64,000 nt of DNA from Lantana camara (lineage: Eukaryota; Streptophyta; Magnoliopsida; Lamiales; Verbenaceae): NCBI GenBank assembly GCA_037501455.1, contig CM074858.1, positions 17,038,501-17,102,500 of the forward strand, read 5' to 3'. Of the stretch, positions 47,141-58,565 are shown piece after piece. Every line of letters begins with the position of its first letter. The first letter of the stretch is position 1. The position numbers and the translations under genes are program-made. The notes under the pieces were generated by a model. It did not search any database. It saw only the letters and a program-made list of their open reading frames with translations, and had not been told where the DNA came from.

Positions 47141-48390
47141 ACTCACCAAACCACACAAATGCCCTAACGGGAGTTAGGCACGGCTGGGCTGGAATTCTTC
47201 AAATTTCAGCCCTTAAACACCTCAAAAACTCAAAGCAAACTGTACTAACATCAATTTAACACATAATGGTAAGTTAGTGTAGTAATAAATCATGCATTTC
47301 AAGTCAATGTATGATTCAAATCCATAGCAACACATGATACAAGTGAAAAGGGGTCAAGTTCATACAAAACCTTCAAAGTTCATAAATGGCAAAGTAATGA
47401 ATTCTCAACCACCACTTAAATCAAGTCCATATAAGTCATAAAGGATGTCTTAGGATCATATTACATGCTTTACTTCAAAAAATTCACAAGGAATCATGCT
47501 AGAATTATCAAAATACTCTAAACCCTCACTATTCGTCACATATGCCATATAGTGCTCAAATTATGGTGAAATCATGCAAATTATAACTTGAATTGACCAT
47601 AAGGATATGGAGATACAAAAATGAGCTTACCTTCAGGAGATGATAGAAGATGGTGGTGAGATGAGCTCAAAACCTAACAAGGTGAATAGTACCTCTTCTT
47701 CTTCCTTCTTTCTTCTTGTGGCTGAACTTTTCTTCTTTATTGGGGAGGGGGGATGTGTGCGTGAAATTTCTGAGGTGAGGGAGGAGATAGAGATTTATCT
47801 TGTGTATATAAGTCAAGGTTTAAGGGTTTAGGGTGATAGGTGGGGTCCACATGCTCAAGAATAGTAGAAGGATGTCATTTTAGGTACGAGGTGCTCGTTT
47901 CTATTGAATTTTGGAGGTCCAAATGGTCTTATAAAAATATGGGGTTTGTTCCATTAGCTCCGAGTCATCAATATGAGGTCAATGGAGGTGACAAAACTCG
48001 AATCCGAGTTCCCGAGCTCAAGTTACGCCGCCCGGAGCCCAAGGTTCGCTAAATGTTATTTAGCCCCTTTTTGGTTCCGATCACACAAACGAACAAAAAA
48101 CTCAAACACACAAGATCAAAACCATGCAACAAACACATAAACATGATCATAATACACATAGTTCATGCATACCAAGTTTTCACAAAAAACGGAAATCAAA
48201 TCGGATGCGAACAAGGCATATATCATAATCACGTATGCATAACGTTCAAGAATTCAAATTAAATTCCATAAAAATTATTTCACATTAATTCAAATAGCAT
48301 AAGAATATTAAAATTAACATGTAATTACATAATTAAATAATTAGAAAGCGCAAGTAACACCCTCATGACGTCATACCTGTATGGCCGAAA
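47141..48390 (-). mobile_element. gypsy-B 5' LTR, 5' part
   Basis: Minus-strand LTR sequence homologous to LTR-K and LTR-J (compare 47215-47300 with 58600-58670), ending with GGCCATACAGGTATGACG (minus), the LTR start block. The very first bases (TGTAACRCCCCGAC) are missing. About 1 kb of the LTR middle is also missing relative to 16753, so the right junction of gypsy-A is a deletion. Confidence 0.65.
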
Positions 48391-48640
48391 ATGGTTAATA
48401 TGCGCTTTGATTTTTTGAATAATGTGATCCAAGCGAACTACATCCAATCCCTACAGCAACAACTCAACGAGACTCCTGCGAAATTGCTCAAGGAGAAACT
48501 CCACCTTTTGATTAATCAACAGTACACCCTTCTTTATCATTTCTTTCAAATAAAGGGGCTTCTATGAGAAAGGCGGCGCAAAGGAGGCTCGGGGGTTTGT
48601 TAAGGAAGGCGGCAAGGGCCGACGAAGGGGGGAAAATGAA
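48391..48640 (+). other. filler of unknown origin with a 55-codon ORF
   Basis: Lies between two truncated LTRs and matches neither family. An ORF at 48400-48567 reads MRFDFLNNVIQANYIQSLQQ and continues as a Gln/Leu-rich, helix-prone peptide to a stop. A second frame from 48564 starts MRKAAQRRLGGLLRKAARA before turning into LTR sequence. GC content is higher than in its flanks. I do not recognise the protein. It could be a captured exon or organellar DNA. Confidence 0.35.
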
Positions 48641-50864
48641 AGGTCTTTTCTGGTTTCCCTTGAGCCGGGGGAAGCATTACATTATACACATCACATTCAT
48701 CACTCTCTTTTCCATAACATACACAAGAACACACACTCACTCACACACTTAAGGGGCTCGATTTCAAGAAGAAGAAGAAGGGCTCGTCGTGGCTTCACCC
48801 AGAACTCACTGCATCATCATCATCACATTCTACATCCTCTCCTTTCTTCATTTCTTGAGTAGGTGTGTATATATGTGTATTTGATTATATGTGAATGTGT
48901 ATGATATGTGTCTAAGTTGGGGTTTTGTGAATTTATGTTTAATATCTTACTCTTAAGTGTGTATACGCATGAATATATGTTCATTTGTGGAATTCTTGCA
49001 TGTAATCTTGGTTGGTTGGTTGAATATGAAACATGTATTAAATGAGGGTTTATATGTTGAGTATATGATGATCTACACATGTTATAATGATTCATTTGAT
49101 GCCTAATTGAAGTATTATGTGTGTATGCATGCTACAAGTTATTGTTTCAACTTAGGAGTGATTTTATGTTGGTTTGCTTTGGTTTCAAAACTGACCTGCT
49201 GTTGCCCTGTTTTTCAAGCAGAGGTTCCCGACCGGGACCTCTTTAGTTCAAAAACCATACTGGCCGGGAACCTATCTCAGGGGGTTTGGCTACGCACTGA
49301 TCCCGGTCGGGATCCTTTTTAGACCAAAACCAATCGCGGCCGGGATTGCCTGGCAGGGACTTCTCGGGACAACCCGTCCCAGCCTGGATTGAATTTGTCC
49401 CGATCGGGATAGTTGTGCAGGGCTGCTGCTGTTGGGGTGTCCCAACCGGGATCCCATTTCAACTAAAAACAGTCCCGGACGGGATTGTCCAGTGGCAGCA
49501 TGACTTGTGTAATTTTCATACTTTTTTTTATATGGCTTGTTTACTTGGTCCTTGGACATTAATTATGCACATGAACATGTATAATAATTATTGTCATCAT
49601 CATTTCATATCGTATCATCTCATGAACATGCCATTCATTGAATACTTGGTTCATGGAGTCGAGTCTTATGTTAGTTGTTCCTTTCTTGTACAGAGGTCGG
49701 TCCAGTACTCGAGGAGTAGGCTCCTTAGCTTGTTTTCTCTTCTTCTAGTCAAGTTGAGGTTTTCTTTACATATTTAAAAGCACGTTTATCCCAATGTGTC
49801 TATTTTGGCCAAAACCTATAATATACATATAGTTTTCCAAAATGTAAATGTTTTCCAAAAAAAGCTCTTTAAATGAAAACCTACCCACTGTACTGTTTTG
49901 GCGAGATATTGCACTGTATTGATTGGGGCCCAAGGGGAAACGTAGGATTGGAGACCGGAATGGTATCGGGCCGTCGAAAAGAACCTTTGCACGCAGTACC
50001 CATTGTCAATACCTTCGTGCGACCTATGAGACAGGAAGGCGGGGTATTCCTGAGCCGGTGGTTCCCATACCATCAAAGGAGCAGGTAGGAGTCATGAGCC
50101 CCCATCTCACACTGTACTGAGGTGGCTCGGGACTTGCAAACCCGACCACCGACCCTTGGAAGGAGGATGGATATTGACTTACTATTTAACTGATTAATTA
50201 ATACTGAACTTGCATGACCACCTCACACCTAAGTTAATCACTATACACTGTCAGAGTTTGGATGGAAATTTCACCCCCTCACCGGGTCACTTATTGCCTA
50301 ATGAACTGCTATAATTAAAATGATGCTTGTAATGCCGAATATTGCCTTCTTTGCAAAACTATCCACTTTGGATGATTGGCAAAACTATACTTGGGATTAT
50401 AAGTTGCATGCTACGTGTTGTATACATATTTAACCCCCTCACTTAGTCTTCACAGACTAACCCCTCCTCACTTTCAGCTTTTGCAGGTCTCGTTAGGCGG
50501 GGAAATAGAGTCTGTCGAGTCTTTATTTTGTAGCCTAGCTTGAGCATACCTTGTTGATACATACTTATATTTATTCTATTTTGGGGGACTGTATATTATT
50601 ACTTTTGGAGTTGATGTTTGTAGGCCGTGGTGGCCATAATTGAATATCTTGCTTGTTACTTGAAATTATTACTACTACTTCCGCTTTTAATCTATTGCAT
50701 TATCCCTTATTTGATTGTTGGTTTAAGGGTTAGCCCCGCTTAGCTACGGTTCTTTTATTTGTCTCCCGTTCGCCACTTGTTTAGTTCATGTATGGATTTC
50801 TATTTCATATGTGGATTGAACTTTTGATGCGGGGGATCTAGTGCCTATCGACCCGGGTGCTACA
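48641..50864 (+). mobile_element. LTR-I: 5'-truncated gypsy-type LTR
   Basis: Plus-strand long LTR ending ACCCGGGTGCTACA at 50864. Its start is missing, and the left border is placed approximately. It holds a donor-like GTAG|GTGTGT near 48863, a palindrome array (49222-49485), an exon-like block 49694-49752 whose downstream donor reads TTGAGG, and a distal acceptor CAGACTAAC...TTTTGCAG|GT ending at 50486. Confidence 0.75.
49222..49485 (+). repeat. palindrome array TCCCGRYCGGGA in LTR-I
   Basis: 49222-49239 (imperfect), 49299-49314 (GATCCCGGTCGGGATC, central mismatch), 49398-49409 (perfect TCCCGATCGGGA), and degraded copies near 49335, 49442 and 49475. Confidence 0.75.
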
Positions 50865-51984
50865 ATATATGTATTAATATATACTTTTTTTTTATGTATT
50901 AATATATACTTAACAAAGTATTGTAATATGATTAATTATTTAGTATATGCAAGTCATGATAGAAAAATAAGTAAATTCCAACTTTCTAAAATGTGAATTA
51001 AATAATTATTTAAAATTAATAATGTTTAATACTGAATGTAAAATTACATCTTTCGATAACAAATAAAATTTGAATAAATAGAATCATCTCATATATTTTT
51101 ATCAAAATATTAAAAGACAAATATAAAAGATTTGAAACTAAAATGAATAACACTCAACTATTCATTCGATTTATAGAGATTTTCTCAATATATATTTAAA
51201 GAAACAAAATATATAAATTAAAATTTCTATTGATCAAAAAAATATTTTAAGAGAAACACACTTAACTTATCCAAAAATCTGCATAAGAAATAAAAAAAAA
51301 AATAAGTAACAGTGTGAATGTCCATGTTAGAAGAAGTCGAACAATTACAAATATTATTTATCAAAATTGTAAAATGTCACAATGTAATTATATAAAAAGT
51401 TAGAATGAAATATTTAAAAAATTAACTTAATTAAGTGTGACACGTAAAATTAAAATTATTAATTAAAAAAAAAAATCTATCATTTAAAAATAAAATAAAT
51501 TTAAAAAATAAAAAAATCACACTTGAACATCAAATAGTTAAAATACTATTAACAACTACAAACGAAAATTAATTAAGGCTTTATTAAGAAATTTAACAAA
51601 CTTTAAATGCTTTTGAAATAACCAACTTTTTCTCTTTATATATTTCTTTTTATTTATTGAATCAAAAGATATTTCGCCAGTCTCCAACACTCCGCACAAT
51701 TTCTTTGAGTTTTGAGAATGATAAACTTATTGGAAGAAGAATACACAAATCTTATTTTTAAGATTTTACTCATAATTTTATAGGAATTCATGCTCTTAAG
51801 AATTAATTTTAGTAAGGTTCAAATTTATGAATAAGTCAAAGAATTTTTTATTTTTGTAGTCAATTAATTTTATTTATTTTTTTTTTGGTCTCAGCTAATC
51901 ATTTACTATAATATGATATTGTTAAGTCGATATTAATAATATACAATATTAATAGAAATTTATCGAAAAAAAAATTACTTTTTG
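50865..51984. other. very AT-rich tract, nothing identified
   Basis: About 1.1 kb of strongly AT-rich sequence with a small direct repeat of ATGTATTAATATATACTT (50870-50912). No ORF, terminal repeat or RNA structure convinced me. Confidence 0.5.
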
Positions 51985-52680
51985 TAGCTAATAATATTTT
52001 AAAATAATTGTATTCATTTCCTTATTTGTAACTTTGAAGCATTATTTAAGAAATTAGATAATTAAATATATAATTTTCTGCTAATAATATTTTAAAATAA
52101 TTATAATTATTTTTTTATGTGTACTTTTTCAAGAAATTAGACAATTGAATATATAACTTTTGGTTAATATTATTTTAAAATAATTATAACTATTTCCTTA
52201 TTTTAGGATTTTCAAGCATTATTAAAGAATTAGACAGACAGTTACATGTGTAATTTTTGGCCAACAATATTTTAAGATAATCGTGATCATTTCCTTATAT
52301 GTAGCTCTTTCCATCATCACTTAAGGCATTATATACAACTAAATGCAATAGTCTTTATTAATATATTATTTGTAGAGACAATTAAATACATATTTTCTGC
52401 TAATAATATTTTAAAATAATTATAGTCATTCCGTTATACAGCTCTTTCAGACATTATTTAAGAAATTAGGCAATTAAATATATAAATTTTGGATAATAAT
52501 AGTTTAAGATAATTATTTGCTTATATGTAGCATTTTCAAGCATTATTTAAAGAATTAGACAATTAAATGTATAATTTTTGTCCAATAATATTTTAAGATA
52601 ATCATGATCAATTTAGCTCTTTCCATCATCATTTAAGAATTATATACAATTTAATACAATAGTCTTTATTAATATTAATT
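51985..52680. repeat. AT-rich ~100-bp tandem repeat with higher-order unit
   Basis: Units share TAATATTTTAAAATAATTAT, then TTTCCTTAT, TTTCAAGCATTATTTAAG and AATTAGACAATTAAATATAT. About seven imperfect copies are seen. A distinct tail (CTCTTTCCATCATCA followed by CAATAGTCTTTATTAATAT) ends two larger units at about 52310-52365 and 52615-52675, giving a higher-order period near 310 bp. Confidence 0.8.
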
Positions 52681-52869
52681 GTACAACTAAAAGTCAAATA
52701 TCGTTATCAAATATATAATAGTACATATATTTGAATTATAAGAAAAAGGTTATACCATAGAAACACTGAAGATTTAAATATTTGTAAAATTAATTTTAGA
52801 ACAAACAAAACTTTAAATATACCTTAAATTTTAAAAAACCAAGCCCCTGCAAGGTGGAAACTAATGCAT
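52681..52869. other. AT-rich sequence next to LINE 3' end
   Basis: No feature found. The LINE 3' end probably lies near 52850, but no clear poly(A) tract or target duplication is visible. Confidence 0.4.
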
Positions 52870-52989
52870 TTCAGAATCAACAAGGTCCGAAATAAATAAA
52901 GGACTATACGAAGAATCAACACAGACTGAAGTCGCATTTTTAATTAGTTTGTGGACAATCACATTTGCACCACGTGTAATAGCGGAGAA

Positions 52990-53445
52990 TCAAACACTCT
53001 CAAAAGTCAAACAAATGTACTTAAACTCAAAGAAAATATTTCCTACAGGAGAGTGGTCTTCAACTCCACATTTTCTTTGGTTAATAACATTCACGTTGTC
53101 CCTATCTAATATGATTTTTTTCCAACCAAAGTCGTGCCCAAGCCGGGCAGCAGATAAAGCAGAAAAAATTTCGGCGAAGAAGGGATCCGAGAAGTGTGTT
53201 TTCCTATCAGTTTCCCATCCCACACAACATCCTTTTTCCTCTCGAGCCACTACGCCAATGCCTATCATATTATCCTCCTTGAAAGCCGCACTGTTGAAAT
53301 TAATTTTGATCCAACCTTCGTTCGGTTTGCACCATCTGATCACTGCAATAGGTTGTAGCACTCTCTCCACGTCATCTTTAATTATCTGAACAAAAACTAT
53401 AGCTTGCGGAGAAACAGATGAGGGATCGGACTCGCTTCCTTCCAT
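52990..53445 (-). pseudogene. LINE RNase H-like domain (RVT_3 type)
   Basis: 151 residues, ending the LINE ORF2. WCKPNEGWIKINFNSAAF corresponds to the usual W-x-K-P-x-x-G-x-x-K-x-N-x-D-A-A; the first catalytic Asp is Asn here. GIGVVAREEKG, the AEIFSALSAA helix with the conserved Glu, and ILDRDNVNVI follow. Similarity continues past the stop to about 52870. RNase H would remove the RNA strand after target-primed reverse transcription. The loss of the first Asp suggests it is inactive. Confidence 0.9.
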
Positions 53446-53577
53446 TTTATGTTTATTCCTTTGCCCCTATAAAGCCTGCATAGCTGTCGCTAATTTACAT
53501 AACTGATCGTTATCCAGTTGCTCAAAAGACGTTACCTGCCCTTCCATAAAGTAACTCGCCAATCTTAGAATCAAACT

Positions 53578-53877
53578 CTATGGAATGTTGGAAAGAACCC
53601 AAGTTTGTCTCGCAAACGAGCACAAAAACAACGCGTGGGGAAGATCTTCACCATTCTCCCCCCAGACGAGACAAGAAGTATATATCCCACAGTGACGTCG
53701 TGATAGTTTCAAACTAGTAGGTAAAATGTCTTGGCAGCACCGCCATAGGAAGTTCCTTATTTTTTGTTGAACATCCAGCCGCCAAATCAACCTCCATACC
53801 TTCTGACCTTCCAGATTGGCCAAAGATGCCTTCTCTTGATTCGATTTCACCACAACAAGATGATAACCCAATCTCAC
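53578..53877 (-). pseudogene. LINE zf-RVT domain
   Basis: The pattern WRLIWRLDVQQKIRNFLWR, LPTSLKLSRRH and then C-x3-W in place of C-x2-C, followed by PHALFLCSFARQTW, is the zinc-finger-like domain between RT and RNase H in plant LINEs. The second cysteine of the first pair is replaced. It lies upstream (in LINE order) of the RNase H segment, separated by a frameshifted gap. Confidence 0.9.
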
Positions 53878-54580
53878 TAAGAAACATCATTCCTCGTATA
53901 ATGCTAAATAAGGTTACCTGGCTTACGAAGAGTATTGAGAGGAACGCTCAAGATGATTTCAACATCTCTTTTATGAAATACATTCTTCACCATATCCTTA
54001 TTCCAGCTTTCCTTTCCTTCTAATCAATTTGGAAACCCACCCCGGCGTTAACAGAGTATCTAGTCTAAACTTTTGCTGAAAGTCAGGCCCCTCTGGTAGC
54101 CAGCGGGTCCCTTCACATGTGAATTCTCGTGCCATCTCCCACTTTCCATCTAGACCTCGCTACCAAAAGATATCAAGTTGCATGAAGGCTCCGCCAAAAA
54201 ATAAGACGATGATCTTCCTAACGGACAATCCCAAACTTATGAATTCGGGAAGTATTTCTCTTTGGGAATCTTGCTAATAAGACCATCAGGGAATCGAATA
54301 AGGTGCCATAATTTTTTTTGCTAGCGTAGGTATGATAACGAGTTTTAAACTATAAAAGCCCAAGCTACTCTTCTCCTTTCACCAATAAAGTTTACTCCAA
54401 GCCAACCAATGAATTTTACGAACCTCCCGATTATTCCACAAAAATTGAGCTAAATTAGATTCGATATCATTCAACAAACAGTTTGGGAGAAAATAATATT
54501 CATTGTATAAAAGGGAATAGCTTAGAGCACTGCTTTTATAAGCACTTCATTACCTGCCTTCGAGAGGAACTTCTTGGAAT
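53878..54580 (-). pseudogene. LINE region between RT and zf-RVT, decayed
   Basis: Minus-strand pieces include KIHWLAWSKLYW (about 54385-54430), the K-W-E-M to WLPEGPDFQQKF segment (about 54065-54130) and other worn LINE text. Stops are frequent. It ends at the LTR-J target ATCCA. Confidence 0.75.
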
Positions 54581-56159
54581 ATCCATGTAGCGCCCGAGCG
54601 CAAGGCACCACATCCCCTGCACCGAGACCCGACCTGCATATGAAATGGAAAGTCCATACACGTGCCAAATCACGACGAATGGGAACATAACACACTCACT
54701 ATGCTAGGCGGGACTAACCCTTAAACTATCAATAACAGGATGTAATAAAAGAGTAAAGCAATAAGCGGAAGGTAAACGAGATCAACATCCATATAGTATG
54801 AGCTTTCAAGCTACAAGTTAAATATAAATATCCAATTACACAAAATTACCATCACGGCTCAATTAACATATACGCCCATCATATACAAAATCAGTATGCA
54901 TAGTCATAATCATAATACAGAAATACAAGTATGAGTGCAAGTGAACAAAAGAGGTGCTAGACTCGAATGCAAGACACCTAAAGACTTGAATTCCTGCCTA
55001 GCACTCCTCCAAACCTGCACAAAACAACTGAAAGCAAACGGGTTCAATCCAAAAGGGACTGGTGGATATAAAAATAGAGCATAATATATAATTATCGCGG
55101 TAAACAAGTTCATACAAGTTATAATCCCATAATAGGTTTTAGAATATTTCCCAATCGGATAAGTCAAGAAAATCATCAAATGGGATTATAACAGTCATAT
55201 TCTTTCAATAGGTTATTCGTGAGCCCCGGCAAGAAGGCTAAGTCTCCAACCTCCACCCTGTGTAATCATTATAGTGTTCATTAGGTTTTCATACATACAA
55301 TGTTTCGTGCATAATCGTTCGATCAATCATAATCATTCGATCATTTATAATCATTCAAGTAAACACCTTTTCCCTCCGGGCGGTAAACGGGCTTGCAAGA
55401 CCCGGACACCTCAATCATTATGGTTAGTGGGGTATATGAATCCCCAAAAGCCCGGTTTACATTCCTCTCTAAACCTCCTAGCGAGGGCCGATTTCGCCGT
55501 AGTTTTGGTGGAACTAGTATACGAGTTCACCGTCAGCCCATGCTTCCCCGGTTAGCTACGTACACTAAGTCCCAGGCCCTCATTCAGTACAATCAATCAT
55601 GTCTCGCTAAAACAATAGGTAGGGTATTCAATAGAAAAAGGCTTTAACGTTCAAAATAATTGACTCTTCAAAAGACTCGATATATACTTATATTAATTTG
55701 GCTTAAAACGTTAGAAATTAGGATTACATCGGGTCATTTAACTAAATAGAAGAGAAACTCACCTTGAAAGCAAAAGAAACGGTGCAAGAGCCTCACTGAT
55801 CGGCCTCGTCTCTGTTCGGACAAAAATCTTTGCGAAAGAATGTGAAGTGAGACTCAAAATGACTAAATTCGACGCACGACAATGCAATGAGGATGATATG
55901 AGATGCATAAGAAATGTAATCATGTCATGAAAGTGTTCTTATGCACAATTAACACATTAAAGTCATATAAACATTCAAAGTCATTCATTAACGTTCATTA
56001 CATTCATGATCAAATCAATCCAATTCAATTCAATGCATAATCAATATATATTAATTATAATGCATAAATCATCTAGTTTACGTTATATATAAATCGTGAA
56101 TGAAGCAAAAAAACATAACGAGAAGCAACGAAAGACCACCCCGAAGCTGCCAACTTGAG

Positions 56160-56385
56160 TAACACGGCCATGTTGAAATTTCAAAGAGATTGGACACGGC
56201 TGTGTCCGATTTTTGAAAAATAGAAATCCCAATTTAAACGATTGACAAGACCGTGTCAGGTTGTCAAAGGTTTTGGACACGACCATGTCCAATTTTTAAA
56301 AAATAATTCTTCAAGTACCCAATGATCAACACGGCCATGTCCGTTTTCAGTGTAATCATGACATGGCCGTGTCGAGTCTTCATGC
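56160..56385 (-). repeat. palindrome array GACAYGGCCRTGTC in LTR-J
   Basis: Copies near 56162-56173, 56192-56207 (GGACACGGCTGTGTCC), 56248-56258, 56274-56288, 56330-56341 and 56370-56383, with AT-rich spacers. Confidence 0.78.
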
Positions 56386-57693
56386 TCGAAATGAAAAATA
56401 GTACAGAAGCACTGTAGCACCCCGGAGCAAAGGGCACCACATCTCCCGCACCATAGCCTGAGATGTGTAACAAAATGGGAACTCCGCACACGCAAGCCAT
56501 GGCGAACGGGTGACAAACAAAAATACACAACCTAGCTAGGCGGTCTAGACCCTATAACAGAGTGCGCATTAAACATAAATTACGGGAGCGATAAATTTCA
56601 AATCATAACATGCTAGTAATGTTCAAATCATGTCTATCATATCTAACTTATACAATTTATATACAAGGCAATTATACAAATCTTATCTCAGGCCAAAGTG
56701 TAAGTACTGAATTTATACATATTTGAAAATTATCAAAGTTCATAAATAAAATTAAGTATAATGCATGAGGCTCGAGCTATCCTCAACCAACGACCCAAAG
56801 ACAACAGCCTAGCTCAAACCTCCAAAAGTCACCTGCAACTCAAAAGAAAGGGGAAAAGGGGAAACAAAAATGAGGGTCAGTCCTAACGACTGGTGAGGGG
56901 GCTAACACACGCACCCATATATACGTATAGAGCATAGCACTTAGAAAATTCGAAAAGATCCATGAACCGGGAATGGTTTTTGCAAGCTAAAACATTTTCC
57001 GTGATAATAGATATATATACTTAAAAGAAATTACAGGCCAAAGGCCAAAACGACCAATTTTAAGTAATTAAGAGTCCATTCCCGTTTCATAGATTTATAC
57101 ACAATCACACTAACTCGGCGAGTACGAGTTCTCCTTCCAAACTCCTTTCATATTCAAAGACATAATCATAATCAAAACATAAATCATAAACCATCCTTAC
57201 TCCGGGTGATAGAAGGGTAGCAAGCCCTAGCTATCGGTCATAATTCTCACGAGTCAAGGATTAATTACCTCATTGCACCTTCGGTGGGGATACCACCGGC
57301 TTAAGAGAACCACCCTTCCTAAAACGCCTAAGGTTAGGTGAAACTCTCAAAAGAAAAGCATTGATGGGAGAGCTCGGCGACCCCACAGTCGACCCGAGTA
57401 GCCACACCACTCTCCGGGGCCCAATTCATAATTCAAAAATCACAAATTTCATAAGCTTATCTTTCAAAGCTCAAAGCTCGCTACACATTCATAGATATTC
57501 AAAGCTTTTCAAATGAAGATCAAAATAGAGTTTATATACATATAAAAGCCTTTTCAAAGTCTTATACGAAATGGGACGAGCCCTCAAAATACATATCATG
57601 CACATATTTATCATATAATATACATAGTTCACATGCGGGCTTCGAAACATATAGGGTTGTAGGTCATATTATCTAAAAGGAAGAAAACCTCAC

Positions 57694-57767
57694 CTTTCCA
57701 ACGTAGTGGAGAAACGAATATAAAACGGATGCTTATTGGACCTCCTCATTACCCACGGGACCAAGCT
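57694..57767 (-). other. exon-like block in LTR-K
   Basis: A 74-nt minus-strand block between CTTTGTTCAG and GGAAAG|GTGAGG. It is the positional homologue of 29749-29826. Confidence 0.45.
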
Positions 57768-58437
57768 CTGAACAAAGAAAACAACAAAGGAAGTTCTTAG
57801 ACTCAAAATGTACCAAATTTGACGCTCGACAAATACATATGATGTATATAATGCATATGAAATGCAACATTTAAGGTATATGCGTTTATATTTCACGTAT
57901 TTCATATTAAACGGTCTTATAAATTCAATACTTTCAAGTTAACACATAATTTAACATGTTATTATTCCACTCAAGTCATAAAAGAAACGAGAGATTAGCA
58001 CATTATGCAAATAAACAAAGTTCTAACTCATTCATGCACATTGAAAAGCACTTAAGTCACTTAGGAGCACATGAGAGCATAAATAAAAAACGAGCATCAA
58101 AATCAATCATAAATTCATATTATACAAGGTAACACATAATACAACATGTTATCAATGTATAAATATTATAAAACTAGCAAGAAGAGATCATACGAGATGA
58201 ATAAATGAAGCATTCTTGCATGCATACATGTACGAAGACATAAAGAGCATGTTAGGTCATATATATTACGTATAAAAACACCGAATTCCTATAATAAATT
58301 CATAACAAATCATATAACACATAATTTATCAAGTATATAATGTATAAGAAGTGAAAAAGGACAAAGAAGTTCACGAAAAATGCAAACGAAGCGAAAACAA
58401 CACAACACACAAGTACAACTCGAAACTAGGACAACAC

Positions 58438-58565
58438 AGGGTCGCCGCCGCGACCAAAAATGACCTGAAAATGGTTGCGACCATGACCAAGGTCGAGACA
58501 AGAGGAAAAATGGGTCGCAGCCACGACCAAAACTGAACTGGTCGGGATCACAGCCGCGACCACTG
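58438..58565 (-). repeat. GGTCGCGACC-type array in LTR-K
   Basis: Several imperfect palindromes built from GGTCGC and GCGACC halves (about 58440-58455, 58475-58495, 58510-58530 and 58545-58562). The same word family occurs in LTR-D and LTR-E. Confidence 0.7.

Noticed and set aside
50865..51984. Possible MITE or Helitron in the AT-rich tract
   Set aside because: No terminal inverted repeats with target duplication and no CTRR-hairpin end could be found by eye.
52949..53389. 146-codon plus-strand ORF
   Set aside because: Shadow of the LINE RNase H domain on the minus strand, which has clear family motifs.
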